From Thysanoteuthis rhombus (lineage: Eukaryota; Mollusca; Cephalopoda; Oegopsida; Thysanoteuthidae), in contig OY735231.1 in NCBI GenBank assembly GCA_963457665.1, positions 37,814,906-37,878,905 of the forward strand: a stretch of DNA of 64,000 bases. The letters run 5' to 3'. This document shows, piece after piece, positions 1-11,992 of this stretch (the stretch's first letter is position 1; each line of letters starts with the position of its first letter). Under the pieces are notes generated by a model. The model was not told the DNA's origin, searched no databases, and saw nothing but the letters and a program-made list of their open reading frames with translations. The position numbers and the translations under genes are program-made.

Positions 1-335
1 CTTTATATTCATCTGAATTTGAAACTATTTGTTGAGCTCTATTCTCTATGCTGTGTATTTTAGGCTTTTCTACGCACCTCTTATGCAGACATGCAAAGAG
101 TTGTATACATATTATATTTTGTACTTATTTGTTTTTTATATCTCTCAATCAAAAACAATTCTTGGATCTATCTTAAAATTTAATCAATTTTTCAGTAGCT
201 GATGGACCAACTGGAGATATTGTATGAACAGACAGAGAGACAGATAGACAGACATAAGTGAATACGTGTGCCTCTTTTTTTGCAGAGTAAAATAGACACA
301 ACACAGAGTTGAAATGGAAAAATATATCAAACACA

Positions 336-750
336 GATCTGCTGAGTCACTCAATAGAAACCGTAACCACCGTCTTTTAGCAGAATATTTGGTTGATCAA
401 TAAAGAAATTGTAAAAAGTGCCGATCTAGGAATAAGATATTTCTCTCATCTTTTGTTGGGCAGTGCTCACTAAAAACATCTGAGTTTTTAAAAAACAAGC
501 TAGAACATTGCTGGACACAAAATAGGAGATCAGTTTAGCATAAACTTAGATTGCAAATTGAACCCCCATTAAAAACCTATCGGTGGGAGGGATTTAAAAA
601 AAAAGAAAAAAAAAAAAGAAACATTTGTTCTAGACCTATTAAGGAGTAAATATTGAAAATTTCAGCCCTCTGAATCAAATTGTGAAGCCTGTTTGCATGA
701 TACGTACATAAATACATACCCAGCCATCCGGACCAACTTAAAAATTAGGG
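336..750 (-). repeat. Family 1 dispersed repeat, near full length
   Basis: Diverged copy of the most abundant repeat in the window. I define its forward direction as running from a TTAGAAAC end to a CAGACCTG end, so this copy is reversed. It opens with the GAGTCACTCAATAGAAAC end and keeps the internal landmarks CTCATCTTTTGTTGGGCAG, GCTGGACACAAA and GCAAATTGAACCCCCATT. The TTAGAAAC end is lost after the CAGCCATCCGGACC stretch. No open frame and no inverted ends. Class unknown. Confidence 0.75.
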
Positions 751-1009
751 ACACAATTTTGTCAATGGTTCCTGATAGAGTTGAAATAGAAAATATATAG
801 ATCGTAGCTTTAAACTGATGTCTAGAAAAGAAAGTGAAACCATACGAAAATCTTATCTCTCAGACAGTTTTATGACAAGAACGATGAATGTAACAGGAAA
901 AACATACTTGTAGATAATCAATACTTGGTTAACAAACAAAAAAAAATGCAGCTGATTCTCTTCATATTTCAATATTTACCGAAGACATTCGAGGATAATG
1001 TGAATAAAT

Positions 1010-1385
1010 ATTTAGCAGCAGCATCGTTATCATGTCCATCTTTCTTGGTCGAAGATGGCCATGGCTTCAGTTCCGAGTGGTGGAGCAGCTGTGATGCGCC
1101 ACAGGGCCTTAAGTCACGATTTGCACTTGACTTACATTATTGTAAGGGAGAGTTATATGCCAATAGTCCCACTCCTTGTCCTTATTTGCCCAAGTCCAGC
1201 AGCAAGATGTAGACAGGATTGTTGGAGACAGATTGGGATGCAGTTGATGATCAGGGTACTCTACACGTCATGCCATGCTCTTCATACCCTGTGACAGGTT
1301 GCAGGCCTAGAGGGGATCCACTTCTTGGTTTGGAACCACCTCCTGGATAGAGAGCCCAGTCTACCTCACTACATACCTATAAGCT
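1010..1385. other. GC-richer island, probable old repeat of unknown type
   Basis: Base composition is clearly richer in G and C than the flanks (for example GGCCATGGCTTCAGTTCCG). Overlapping short open frames of 79 and 95 codons cover part of it, but neither shows a motif I recognise and both end without a splice donor I would trust. It may be a decayed coding part of a transposable element. I cannot name it. Confidence 0.3.
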
Positions 1386-1395
1386 AGGGGGAAAA

Positions 1396-1514
1396 GAATT
1401 CATTCACTGATCACTCCTTTTTCCAATTTTTTAATTGATCGCCTCTACCACAACATGCTTCCAAGAAACATTGGTCGGATGATGGTTGTATATTGAGTGA
1501 CTAAACAGACCTGA
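1396..1514 (+). repeat. Family 1 repeat, CAGACCTG-end fragment
   Basis: Only the last roughly 120 bases of the repeat: CACTGATCACTCC, a CCAATTTTTTAATTGATCGCC block, an ACAACATGCTTCCAAGA block and the end TGAGTGACTAAACAGACC. The rest of the element is missing. Confidence 0.7.
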
Positions 1515-1770
1515 TTGTTTGTTAATCAAGTAGTTATCACCTTTTGTAAGATTTGAAACATCTAAGACGCACAGTATTCTGTGCATTGAAATAATTTCAT
1601 ACCTGTTGATTTTGAAATAATAAATCCAGGTGAAAGTGGCTTAGTTTGAACTTACCTGAAAGAAACAAAAAAAGGATGATTAGTTTCATGTTCAAAAAAG
1701 ATTAATGTGTAAGCAATTATGGATAATGAAACATAATAAAAAATATGTTAAAATATCTGTATCTCACATA

Positions 1771-1990
1771 AATGAATAACCTTAGCCTGCGTGTGTACCA
1801 GAGACCTAAAAAATGTTTTTTTATGGTGCCTAGAGGTGTACTCATGCAAAATTTGAAGGTTGTAGCCCTTAAAATGCGAGGACACACACACATAATCACA
1901 TACAGGCATACATATAGACACTCAAAGAGAGAAGACTTGGTTGTTCATTAAGCTTGTTGGTTGACGATTTGTGGGACTATAGTGATTATA
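1771..1990 (+). repeat. Family 2 repeat, internally deleted copy
   Basis: Shares AGCCTGCGTGTGTACCAGA, GGTGTACTCATGC, AAGGTTGTAGCCC and a final GGGACTATAGTGATT with the copies at 51444-51825 (same strand) and 10539-10955 (opposite strand). The outer ends look like imperfect inverted repeats (consensus TGAATCAC-TAGCCC). It is about half the length of the other two. No coding capacity. Confidence 0.6.
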
Positions 1991-3009
1991 GCAGTACAAT
2001 ATTCATATAATACATCTTTGTTATACATCGGAATTCTATACAAAAATCTGTTATGCAGATTGAATTAACACTTTATACATAGATCTGTGCATATAGTTTT
2101 GTATGAACTCAGCTTGATTAAAAGTGGAATAATATATTTGATCACCAGAAGAATAGAAAAATAAAAGCAAATATTGAAAAAACGGGGGAAAAAACAATAT
2201 CTAAAAAATGCAAACAAAACTAAAAACTCCCATGTATGTGCATCTATACGTATGTATATATTATCTAGGAATGGATGTATAATCCGACAAAAATATGGAT
2301 ATATATAAAGTCATATATTTACAATTATCTGTCTTTCTCTCTCTCACTATATATGTATATCTTTATGTAAATGTTAAGATAATTTTGGAATTTTTTAATA
2401 CAGTAAAACATTTTAATGTTGACAACTTATTTTAGTACATTGTATCTTCTTGACAGTTTCTAACATGTGGAGCAAATAAATAAATAAAACCTCAGATGAG
2501 ACAATTAAAACAGTAATAGTTGCCCCATTAATGATTTACAATGATTATTTGTCTACAAAAAATCAATTAAATAAGGTAGAGGTTCAAACTAGTGGTTGGA
2601 AGGCCAACTATTGACAGTTTGCAATCTGAAGACAAATTTGGTATTTTGAAGTCAAAATACATCAATGCATTCTCATTGAGCCTAATCACACTCTATACTT
2701 TTTTTCAAACTAAAAAGATGGTGATGAACTCTCAAATATTGCTGTGTATACTTGTGTACCGTTTGACTTTTCGAGATCAATTTTTAAACCTATAATCAGG
2801 GGGTCAAACATTACAAAAGGTATACTTTTGAAGCAGCAAAGATTTGGGGCTTGAGCTGGGCCTAAATTATAGGTTTCCAGAATTGATCCCAAAAAATCAA
2901 ATATTACCTAAGAATATACTGAGTCTACATAGCAAGTTCCTCGAGTCGAATACTTTATTGTTTGAACCAATGTTGAGTCCACCACGCACCCTTTGAATAA
3001 CAATATTTT
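1991..3009. other. No feature recognised
   Basis: AT-rich sequence with scattered short ATGTATAT runs. Short open frames at 2592-2795 (+) and 2710-2892 (-) overlap each other and carry no recognisable motif. Confidence 0.5.
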
Positions 3010-3685
3010 ACAAGTAAGGAGATTGGGGTTAGTTGGGCACAGGGGCAGGTTGAAACACTTGCTATAATCTCAGTTTCCACTACCTGATAGGGCCACTGTT
3101 AGCTTCATTTTGAGCAGAAAAAATTGCATTTTTTGCAACCAAGTATGAGTCATACGTGTTATAAGCATGAAAAGTTTTTCACGCTACTAAGTAATGTTTT
3201 TAACGTTAAACAGTATAAATACGACACTTCAAGCAGCTTCTGTCAGAACTCATACTTGTAATAAAATGTAAAGGAAATGTGTTCGGGGCTGGTTGGTACA
3301 ATGTAAGCGGGGCTGGTTGGCTCTCTGTAATTTTATGCAGTTGAGGCAGGGGAAAAACAAAAAAGCTTGCAAAATAACAAAACAAATTTCTAACAAGTCA
3401 TTGATGTCGTCAGCCTTTTCTTATAGTTCTTTTTCTATCTACCACCTTATAATAATGCATTATTGAGGTCCACAATCATCTGATTCCAGGTGTCTGACCA
3501 GGGGTCCTAATATTCTTAAAATCTTACTTCTTACTTGCATACATTCTTCTGTCTTGTTTTAAAAATCATATTTCTCAGTTATGACACTATATCAATAATG
3601 TGTGTACCAACTAACAAGAGAAATAACCTACCCAATCAGATTGAACCAACTAGTCCCACTGGTGGGGTAGGTTGGCACACTTTTT
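3010..3685 (+). repeat. Cluster of GGGGYTGGTTGG-type motifs
   Basis: The motif GGGGTTAGTTGGGCACA near 3019 recurs as CGGGGCTGGTTGGTACA near 3286, CGGGGCTGGTTGGCTC near 3309, inverted as TGTACCAACTAAC near 3602 and AACCAACTAG near 3646, and again as GGGGTAGGTTGGCACAC near 3662. Six occurrences in under 700 bases of otherwise AT-rich DNA suggest a degraded repeat or transposon end region with subterminal motif copies. I cannot assign a family. Confidence 0.45.
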
Positions 3686-4440
3686 TCCAAATCTTTAAAT
3701 GATGATATAATAAACTTGACTAATGTTTCAGATATTAATAACCCATCCAAAGGAAGTCTCTTCCTCATAGTAACTTATGGTTGTATTCGTTGTTTTAATG
3801 AATATCACAGGAAGTTACGGCCATAAAATTGAAAAATGTACTATCTAGCCTCAGTCTCTTCCATACATTTTTAAAAAGAGTATACAAAGGCTTCTACAGT
3901 AATCTGACACAGAATTCTTCAACCTGGAAAATTATATTGTTTGTGTGAAATCACTTGATAGCAATGTCAGAGTAATTGAATTTAATAGCAATCTTACTGT
4001 TATCACTGAACTTGGCTTACACACGATGACAAAAAAGACAAAATGCCTATCTGAAGCTGCATCAGGAAGCATTTTCTTTTTAACAAATATGACTTCTTTT
4101 TGCTGGTGGAGCTACACCAACCATTTTATCAGTTGTTCAGGTTAGGTTGATAATTATTGAACAAAGTCGCTGATTATTGTAGAATCAAAGACAAAGAAAG
4201 ATTGTTAAGTTTGTCAGACATGAAACAATCAATAAAACACAATATTCTCAAAACATACAGAAAACACAGACATCTGAAAATAGTTCTTATACGGCACATA
4301 TATGAAGTATCAACTGGTTAGCCTACATAGTCGCATATTTCTCCACCAGCACCAGTAGTTGGTATTCAAGCCAAGATAAAAGACAAGATTTTCGATTTGA
4401 ATGCTAATTTTCAAGGCAAGTAAGCCCTCTCCATCTGGAA
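3686..4440. other. No feature recognised
   Basis: AT-rich. A 66-codon open frame at 3945-4145 (+) has no recognisable motif. The stretch may be the continuation of the degraded element suggested by the G-rich motif cluster just upstream, but nothing proves it. Confidence 0.4.
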
Positions 4441-4448
4441 ATTTTATG

Positions 4449-4474
4449 CATATATATATATATATATATATATT
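4449..4474. repeat. (TA)n microsatellite
   Basis: About 13 uninterrupted TA units. Confidence 0.95.
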
Positions 4475-4600
4475 ATTAAATGAATGAAAATATGTGATGT
4501 TTTTCTGAAACAAATTTCTTTCATTTTTTTACCATTTACCAATAATGAAAAAAAAAAATACTTATTGATCCTTTCTTTACTCTAAAGTCATAAAATAAAC

Positions 4601-4962
4601 TCTCACCAAAACTATCAAAATAGGCTTCTTCTTCAGTCTTCAAGTGAGTCTGGCTGGCTGGCTATATATATACAGGCTATTTGAGGCTGAAAATTTCTGT
4701 ATTTACTCCTCATTATGTCTCGGAAAAAAAATCAGTCTTTTTGTTTTTGACCCACCTTAGGTTGTTAGGGTTCAATTTACGATGCAAGTTCATGCTATAA
4801 GTCCCTTTTGTCTGCGAGCATTCAGGCTCTTCTTTCTTTTTCTTTAATTTCAGATTTTGTTAGTAATCATGATCCAAGAATTTTTATTATTGATCACCCC
4901 CAACATAGCATGTTGCCAAAAGACAGTTTCTGATGAGTGAGTAACCAGACCTGTTTCTGTAA
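4601..4962 (+). repeat. Family 1 repeat, nearly complete
   Basis: Begins in the ACCAAAACTATCAAAATAGG end region, continues with AGTCTGGCTGGCTGGCTAT, GGTTCAATTTACGATGCAAG and ATTGATCACCCCCAACATAGC, and ends with GAGTAACCAGACCTG. The central part is shortened. Confidence 0.75.
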
Positions 4963-5175
4963 GTTATCAATAATATCCAGCAAAAATCATTACAAGTTTG
5001 CTCTGCTTTGTTTCCATTTATTGTATTTTGGATATTCAGATGTTTCTCCACATTGGAAAATTGGCAATTGTGATTTACAATATAGAAACAAAAAGTTTTA
5101 GAGTAACAACTTTCTGTCTGAATTTTTTAGACAGAGGATTATTTTCATGTATAGTTTGTTTTTTTTTTTTCTTTT

Positions 5176-5348
5176 GGAATTTTGTCCTCATCTTAGCTCA
5201 TTTCTTGAACACAACATTTCAGCCATGGTACTCTACAGCTGTCTCCAGTTGAAAAAGATATCTATTCATTACCTGAAGATCGCTGTAGGGTAAAATGGCT
5301 GAAAAGTTGTGTTCAAGAAATGAACTCAGATGAGCAAAACAGTCTGAA
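5176..5348. repeat. Foldback element carrying two inverted family 6 ends
   Basis: Left arm (about 5176-5248) contains TTCTTGAACACAACATTTC and AGCCATGGTACTCTACAGC. The right arm (about 5271-5348) is its reverse complement with few mismatches (GCTGTAGGGTAAAATGGCT, GTTGTGTTCAAGAAATGA). The spacer is about 22 bases, so a stem of roughly 70 pairs can form. The right-arm motif (GTAGGGTA-ATGGCTGAAAAGTTGTG) is the one found at the end of family 6 repeats elsewhere in the window. Confidence 0.75.
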
Positions 5349-6942
5349 AAAATACATAAGAGAAACTAATTTGGTGCATCTCAAAATTTTCTTGTTAAAA
5401 ACCGATGCATTTTGTCTATTGAATAAGACTTGCTTCTACTGAGTTAGAAGTGGGAAAAAATGCAACACTAAACCAAAAAGTTAGTGATGTCCCGGTGGAA
5501 ACGTAGATGTTGGTTGAAAAAATGTCAATCAAACTGGACGTCTCTTGCTTTTTTGTTTAACATAGCTTTACACATTTTTAATGATACTATTTCATAGATT
5601 TGACTGCCCACGTGGAATTTCAATAATAAAAAATCCTAAAGAAATAAAATAAAAGCAATTATTTCCAATCAACTGGCTGGCTTGAGCCAGATTTTCATAC
5701 CTAAAGAATATGAATATCTTTAAATGTTGGCATCATTGTATTTACCAAACTGACAGAGGTTTGCATTTGTGATAAAAAGTACAATATACTGTGTTTGTGT
5801 TATATGAGTTCAGTCAAAAAGTGTACTTTGTTGAAACTTATTCTAACTTAATTTACTGGGATTTATCCACACTCACTCCTTCGCTAGTTGACAAGGGCAA
5901 GTAACATCTATATGGCAACAAGAATAGTAAAATTTAGTTAATTTTAATGATTATAAAATTTTTAGATTGATTTATAGTTGGTAGTAGTATTGTTAAACCA
6001 GGTGGATGAACAAGTGGAGATGAATCTTCTATGGCTAACAATTATTGAAGATGAATTGTATACAGCAATAAACAGTTAGAGATTACTTGCTGAACTCAAC
6101 TAATTTCATCTTAATAATCAATGACTATCTTCTATTAAAATGAACAGTATTATTTTTTTCCTGTTCTACTGTCCATAACAATAGACTCTTCCATAGAAAG
6201 GGAACGAATTTGCTGATAAAAAATATCTTCCCCTCATCATCTGAAAGAATACAGTATTTTTTTCTTGAAAAAAATCATTTCATAGAAATTTTAATAAATC
6301 CCTGAATTTTAAATGGGGTTTAATCATATGAATAAAGCAGAGATTTAAATGATATTGTATATCTGTATATCTATTATGAGTCTATTGTTAGCTAAAAATA
6401 CAAAACTGATTCCTAAAAAATATAGATGGAGGCATCGACTAAAACATTCTGAAACAGCTAACAGAAGATAAAATTCACCAGTTTAGGAAAATACTCAGCT
6501 TTGGGGAAGTGAACAATTGGCACAAAAAGATCTGGACAGAAAAATATTTTACAACTATCTATTAAGATATAATTATGTATTTTAGATTTAGATCACCTGG
6601 GACAGAAAATGAATAAATGGGGCAATTTTTAGAGTTATCAGTTGAAATATATGGAAGAATTTTGGAAAAAATAAAAATGTGTCCGATAAATGTTTCACTG
6701 TATTGATAAGCTTTTTTTTTTTTTAATTATTAACTTTCCTACATTATAATCACTTGAATTGATGTGTATTTTAATGTTTTACACATATTTTTAATATAAA
6801 TTGTATAGAGATACCCATAGAGAAATTCTTATTTAAAAAACATAAAATGATAATTATAACAATAATAGTAATATTAATGATAATAGAGATAATAAAAGAT
6901 TCATCAAGAGATAAAAGAAATGAATTTAGATCCATCAAGATG
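5349..6942. other. No feature recognised
   Basis: AT-rich sequence without open frames over 60 codons, tandem arrays or repeats shared with the rest of the window that I could detect. A long A/T run lies near 6713-6725. Confidence 0.5.
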
Positions 6943-7210
6943 ATATTGTATGTTATATAATCAATGCATTCTCCCGATAGTCACTTATGGAGCTGAAACA
7001 TGGAACCTAACCAAGATACAGACCTACAAACTGAAAAGTATGCAACGTGCGCATGAGAGAATCATGCTAAACCTTACATGGAGAGATCACAAGACAGCAC
7101 AGTATATAAGGAAGAAAACAGGAGTTCATGACATCATAGAAACTGTTAAAAAACTAAAATGGCAATGGGTCGGCCATGTTGCAAGAATGAAAGACAAAGA
7201 TGATGATACC
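6943..7210 (+). pseudogene. RTE-type LINE reverse transcriptase C-terminal fragment
   Basis: The frame starting at 6950 (105 codons) reads ILPIVTYGAETWNLTK, RAHERIMLNLTWRDHKTAQY, then KLKWQWVGHVARMKD. This is the segment after the catalytic core in RTE/BovB-like endonuclease-reverse transcriptases of invertebrates (families usually show TYGSETW...KWQWAGHVAR). The endonuclease and the palm with its catalytic aspartates are absent, so this is a 5'-truncated dead copy. Similarity stops in the GATGATACC sequence near 7210, short of the tail seen in sister copies at 19226, 50670 and 59593. In life the element would copy its RNA by target-primed reverse transcription. Here it is inert. Confidence 0.85.
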
Positions 7211-7374
7211 AGTACTTATATAATGAAGCCACATGAAACACAAGCAAATTTTAGATACTTAAACTGAAAAATGTTATTATTGGTTTCAGTTAATGTTAAA
7301 AGGACTTTTATGAGATTCATAAGTGTCATTAATTTTCCTCCAAGTCCAAGAACTCATACATATATACATCTGTG

Positions 7375-7516
7375 ATGGATTATCTACTGTGTGGGTGGCA
7401 GGGCTGACCTTTAGTAAGGCTGCCCCCGACACATCCCCCTACCTCAGAGTGAGGGGCCCCACAGTCCCGGCAATAGAGCTCTGGAGGCAAAATATATCAG
7501 AGGAACCCCGAAAAAA
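7375..7516 (+). repeat. GC-rich segment ending in poly(A), possible retroposed 3' end
   Basis: GC-rich sequence (GGGGCCCCACAGTCCCGGC inside) abruptly ends with GAACCCCG followed by a run of about 14 A. The composition jump and A tail suggest a retroposed fragment, for example a LINE 3' end or a processed transcript. It sits inside an open frame of 132 codons (7323-7721) that matches nothing I know. Confidence 0.35.
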
Positions 7517-8699
7517 AAAAAAAAGTAATCTAAAAGAAATTAGCAGTGGGTGTGCAGTAGGACTGAGTGCCGCCACTGATATACTTCAATACCTCATTGA
7601 AAAAAAAATAACTGTCTTGTCAAAAAAAGCATCAGTGTCTGTTTTACAAACAAAATCATTAAGTTATATGAATGAATTTCAAACAATATGTTTACTGACA
7701 TGCAGACCCTTGGTGATCTAATTAGAACTGGTATACTTAGCTGATAACAAGCTTGCTGTGAACTCTTATATAAGGATTTATTGTATATCTCCCGAGTACA
7801 AAATCTTTTCACTTAAAAGAATATACAGTGTTCCCTTCATAAGTCTTTCATTTGTTGAAGACTAAAAGTCCTGTATTCACAAGCATTCCTGCTAATCTTT
7901 CCTATGTCTGTAACAGCTAATTATACTCACCTTAACCATGTCGTCAGGAGTATGAATAGCAACAAAAGAACAAGCATGATTGCTCAATATTCTGGTACAG
8001 AGTTAAGGCATAAGCTAAGCCTCAGAATGGACTATTTTTAAGGTTATTCATTTGTGTGGTGAGTTCAATTCTTCCCCATGTTTCCCTCAATTGTGGCCTC
8101 TTTCCAAATGTTGTAAATATCTACAAGGCCCCTCCTCATTCTGGACTCCTATGCTTAAGCCTACTCAGTCTAAAGGTTCATCCAGCACTAACATACACAC
8201 ATACATGTAATTATACATACATACATAAAATACAAAGAATATAGGGTAGTACTTGCTCTAAAAAAAACCCTTTCTGCTACTTTTTACCCCGGTTCAAATC
8301 TCCCAGATTCTTTTCCCCAATATACTTTGTTCTATTCTTAGAGTGTGTTTTTATAGGGAATTCACGAGTGAAAGGGTTCAATCATGGGCATCTTCTGGGC
8401 CCCCCAAACCAGCCTTTTCGCTAAGGGTAGAGAGGTTTGAAAGTTGGAACCTTATAGTCAATAGACTATAATGGTGCAGTACAATTGTTTCATCTGATCC
8501 TAAATTAGTTCCCACATAAAAAGACTGTATTTATCATTTACTAGGGCTCATCATGACAACCCAGGGTAAAGTTATACATCTCCATCAATGATCAAGTGCA
8601 CCATCTGACATAGATATTACAGAGGGTTATACTTGCTTACTTTAAAAATGGTCGATGGAATGCCTACCACGTAACACTGTTTCAAATAATATATAATCA
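7517..8699. other. No feature recognised
   Basis: AT-rich with a few C-rich patches (GGCCCCTCCTCATTC near 8127, GGGCCCCCCAAACCAGCC near 8397). Short overlapping open frames only. Confidence 0.45.
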
Positions 8700-8816
8700 G
8701 ATTATCCCCTTTTGCCCTCGCCTGGAATATATGCCTTTGCCACCCTCCTGGAATATATGCTTTTGCCCATCCCTGGAAAAGAGTCAGCGGACACCCACGG
8801 GTTCAATCCTCTCCCA
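8700..8816 (-). repeat. Family 5 repeat start, with a short tandem duplication
   Basis: On the minus strand it reads CCCGTGGGTGTCCGCTGAC then CCAGGGATGGGCAAAAGC, matching the start of the family 5 copies at 39105, 40440 and 63545 (ATGGGTGTCTGCTGCC, CCCAGGGGGTGGGCAA). The block CTGGAATATATGCCTTTGCC is present twice in a row, so part of the unit was duplicated here. Confidence 0.5.
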
Positions 8817-9739
8817 TTTGCCATACAATTTCAACCCTTCTTATTTGTGAAGTAGTTACTGCTATCATTACCTTTTCCCTCACTCCAAGAACTTATTGCC
8901 TCACATACCTTCTTATAGAATGCTGGATCCCGGCATGATAATAGCATTAAAGAGCAAACCCTTGAGGGTTAATTTATGTGCCCTAAGCTCCTTTGCACTC
9001 TGAACTATTAAGAGGAATCATTTTACAAAATCAGCTTTTCCAAATATAGTCAGCCTAATCAAGTTCAGATTAGGTATTGAGTGAATAACACTTAATCACA
9101 TCTCATCACAAAATCTTAGTAGGTCAAATTATTAACATAGCTCATCTCACAGATTTCCTTCCAGTAAAAGACATTTGTTTAGCCTTTTTATAGCCATTTT
9201 GGGAGTACAATAATGATTATTAATCCTTATTATGTTGGTCTGGTGCTAGGAAAAATTTCTTCTTGGCAATGCATGGAACACCCTGAGTGAAATGAGAGTC
9301 AAACTAGAGAATATCAATATTTTGAAAAAATAACCCCCATTCTGATAGCAGTCATACCAAATTTAACAACCAATTTTCTTATTAGATTAATCCCAGCCAA
9401 CTAAACTGAAGCTGGCTTAATGATACAATTAGCTGCAGTCAAAAGAAACCTATTTCAAATACATTGAAGAACACTAATATATTTAATCAACCATCAAAAA
9501 TCAAAAGATTACTAATACAAGTAGGTATGTATATCAGGTAGGATAAGAAAATATGCTGGAGAATTTTAGAAATAATTAAATAATTTTTGTCTGAATATCT
9601 GAGATGAGGTATTATCATCATTAGATACAGATTCACTTGAACTAGTGTCCTCATCTTGGTTGAAGTCACAATATGTCAGCCATTTTAATTTCCAGCTTTC
9701 TTCAGGGTCTTTCATAGTTGGTAACTTTCTGAAAATTTT
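8817..9739. other. No feature recognised
   Basis: Ordinary AT-rich sequence. The longest open frame (9487-9669, minus) has no motif. Confidence 0.5.
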
Positions 9740-10005
9740 GACCTGAACCCTTCATACAATCCATGGGGTAGATTGCCTTCATTGTGCTACCCAAGCTATG
9801 GAATATCTGATATGTTCATTCTTCCTTGTTAATTTATCCTCATAATGTCTGCCTTTTACACTGACTTTTGTGCACTACCTGATTGAACTGCCAGGCAGAT
9901 CACTACATATGCTTAACTGATGCTTTCATCTATTAAGCCATATGCCCAGTGAGAGGGTACAATGGCTAAAATGTTGTGACTATAAAATCCGAGATGATGG
10001 TATTA
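9740..10005 (+). repeat. Possible family 6 repeat with conserved end
   Basis: Ends with AGTGAGAGGGTACAATGGCT and AAAATGTTGTGACTATAAAA. This is the end motif shared with 5273-5332, 19170-19225, 33975-34030 and 39755-39800. The upstream body is too diverged to align confidently by eye. Confidence 0.4.
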
Positions 10006-10538
10006 GTGTATAATAAGGTCTTCATTGATTTGGATTTAATTTAGTCTTTAGTGACCTTATAACAGTTCAAGGCATGCTTAGAAAATATTGACTGATCATC
10101 TATTGAAATAATTAACTGTGTTGTTCAACTTGGTGATAATACAAAAATCAGGGATTCCAAAGTTGTTTCCTAACAAGGAAATCCTTCCAATTCTAAATAA
10201 AAAGCTGACAGTAACTGAATGTTTAAACCAGAAGGGATTAGCAATTATCATTTTTCTAAATAGATACTGTATAATAAGATGAGTGCTGCACTTTGGGTGC
10301 TTGTCACCCCTAAGTCTATTTCACATTTGCAAACCTTGAAGAACTAGCCGAGACAAAGAAACTTGTGATATATGAAGCACTGGCTCCACTCAGCGTAAGG
10401 GCCCTACTTTACTTTTTTACATTGATACTTCCCTGAATAAAGGCTAAAAGTGCTGAATGCCAACTCAAAGGCCAAAGTCTCAAATCTCAAAGAGTTGTAA
10501 GGAGGGGATGTAGATACAGTTGTTTTGTTGGTCCATTC
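10006..10538. other. No feature recognised
   Basis: AT-rich with a somewhat GC-richer patch near 10285-10420 (GTGCTGCACTTTGGGTGC, CAGCGTAAGGGCCC). That patch could be a SINE remnant, but no internal promoter boxes are visible. Confidence 0.4.
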
Positions 10539-10955
10539 CGAATCACTGTAGCCCCACAAAACCCCTGATCAACCAGCCAAATGGTCAGCAGATTCTTCTC
10601 TCATGGAGTATGTGTCTATGTTTCTACCAACGTCTCCATCTATCTGTGTGTGAGTATGTATGTGTATCTCTGGGTGCTCATGGTCATATTATTGGGGGAT
10701 ACAACCTTGGAAATTTGCATCAGTACACCTCTAGGCTCCATTTAGAAACACTTTATTTATCTATTTATTCATTTTTTTTCAAAAAAGTGCTTTTGGGGTC
10801 TGTAAGGTCATTTTGGGACCAACAATCCTCAAACCTTGTGCTGGTATTTTTTTAGATAATTTTAGATAAAAGATCTATTCATTTTAGATAATTTTTAGAT
10901 TAATTTTTTCGTTAATTAACACTGGTATACATATAGGCTATTGTGATTCATTTAT
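10539..10955 (-). repeat. Family 2 repeat, full-length copy
   Basis: Reverse complement of the 51444-51825 copy. Landmarks read on the plus strand: GAATCACTGTAGCCCCAC at the left end, GTGTATCTCTGGGTGCTC, ACCTTGGAAATTTGC, GTACACCTCTAGGCTCC, AAAAAGTGCTTTTGGGGTC, TTTTGGGACCAACAATCC, then short TTTAGATAAT repeats, and TAGGCTATTGTGATTCATT at the right end. The two ends form an imperfect inverted repeat (GAATCAC-TAGCC). About 415 bp, no reading frame of interest, so it is likely a non-autonomous element. Confidence 0.7.
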
Positions 10956-11910
10956 GTGAGGTACAGGGTATCTTATTCTTTATTTCATTGGAACAATTCA
11001 TCATAATCCACAGCTGACTTGCCTGGCCCATTTTCACAACTCTCTCCATTGCCAGCCTCTCACGATGGTTGATGAGGGAGTTGACTTTCCCGGTTTTGAA
11101 TTCAGAATTGTTCATCTCATAGACTGGTTGCCAACAAAAGCTTAAGAGCGAAATCTGCCATGCTATTTATCCATAGCTGGGGCAAAGTAATAGTAAGCTA
11201 CATAGATTAAGGCAAAGGTGTGCAATAGGAAAATGTCTTGAAATACCGACCATATGATAACAGATGAACAAGAAAGAAATTATATGATAAAAATAATTGC
11301 TTAAAGATGGGTGTTTGATGCCACATTCCCTTACCCCTAACACTAGTGTGCACAGAATCCAGATATTAACGTACCAGGCAGAGCCCTTCTGGTATTTTCA
11401 CAGTGAGCTGAAGTGAAACATTTCCTAATGGTGATTTGCCAGTTTTTAACCTTAGTACACATCTTGACTAATTTTGCTGGGTATACTGGAGTTGTTGATT
11501 GGACTTAAGATTTCCAGGTGTGTTTTGTTGACCAAGCACATCCGTTTACATCGTATGATAAGCTTTTATGGTGTTTGATCGAGGAAAAGCTGGAGGGGAG
11601 GGTTGCTTATATGTTGGTGGATCTAAAATTGGACGAGTGATACCTATTATCAGATTTTGAAACATGAGTTGTTGGTTAGAGAGTTTTTGTTTGTTTTGTA
11701 TTTTTAGGATGAGGAATTGTAAATTTTGTAATAAGAAGGTCTAGACTGTATACTCTAACATGAATTTAAAGATTCCTACATTACAAATGGTTATTTCCTA
11801 AAATACATGTTTTTATACAAAGGTTGTGGTTTTCTCAGAATATATTCCTGTGTGTATAAATAGATATGTCCATGTATGAGTTTGTATGAGTCTCCACATG
11901 CTTGTACATA

Positions 11911-11911
<1 letters not shown>
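10956..11911. other. No named feature; one GC-richer patch
   Basis: The patch 11020-11150 (ATTGCCAGCCTCTCACGATG, GAGTTGACTTTCCCGG) differs from the flanks in composition and may be repeat-derived. Nothing in the rest. Confidence 0.4.
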
Positions 11912-11967
<56 letters not shown>

Positions 11968-11992
11968 GTATGTATATATACACACACACACA
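11912..11992. repeat. (TA)n followed by (GTAT)n and (CA)n microsatellites
   Basis: About 22 TA units, then about five GTAT units, then TA and CA runs. Several 60-90 codon frames made of Tyr-Ile repeats lie across it on both strands and are artefacts. Confidence 0.95.

Noticed and set aside
7323..7721. 132-codon plus-strand frame
   Set aside because: It crosses a composition jump and a poly(A) run, has no recognisable domain and no conserved relatives that I know.
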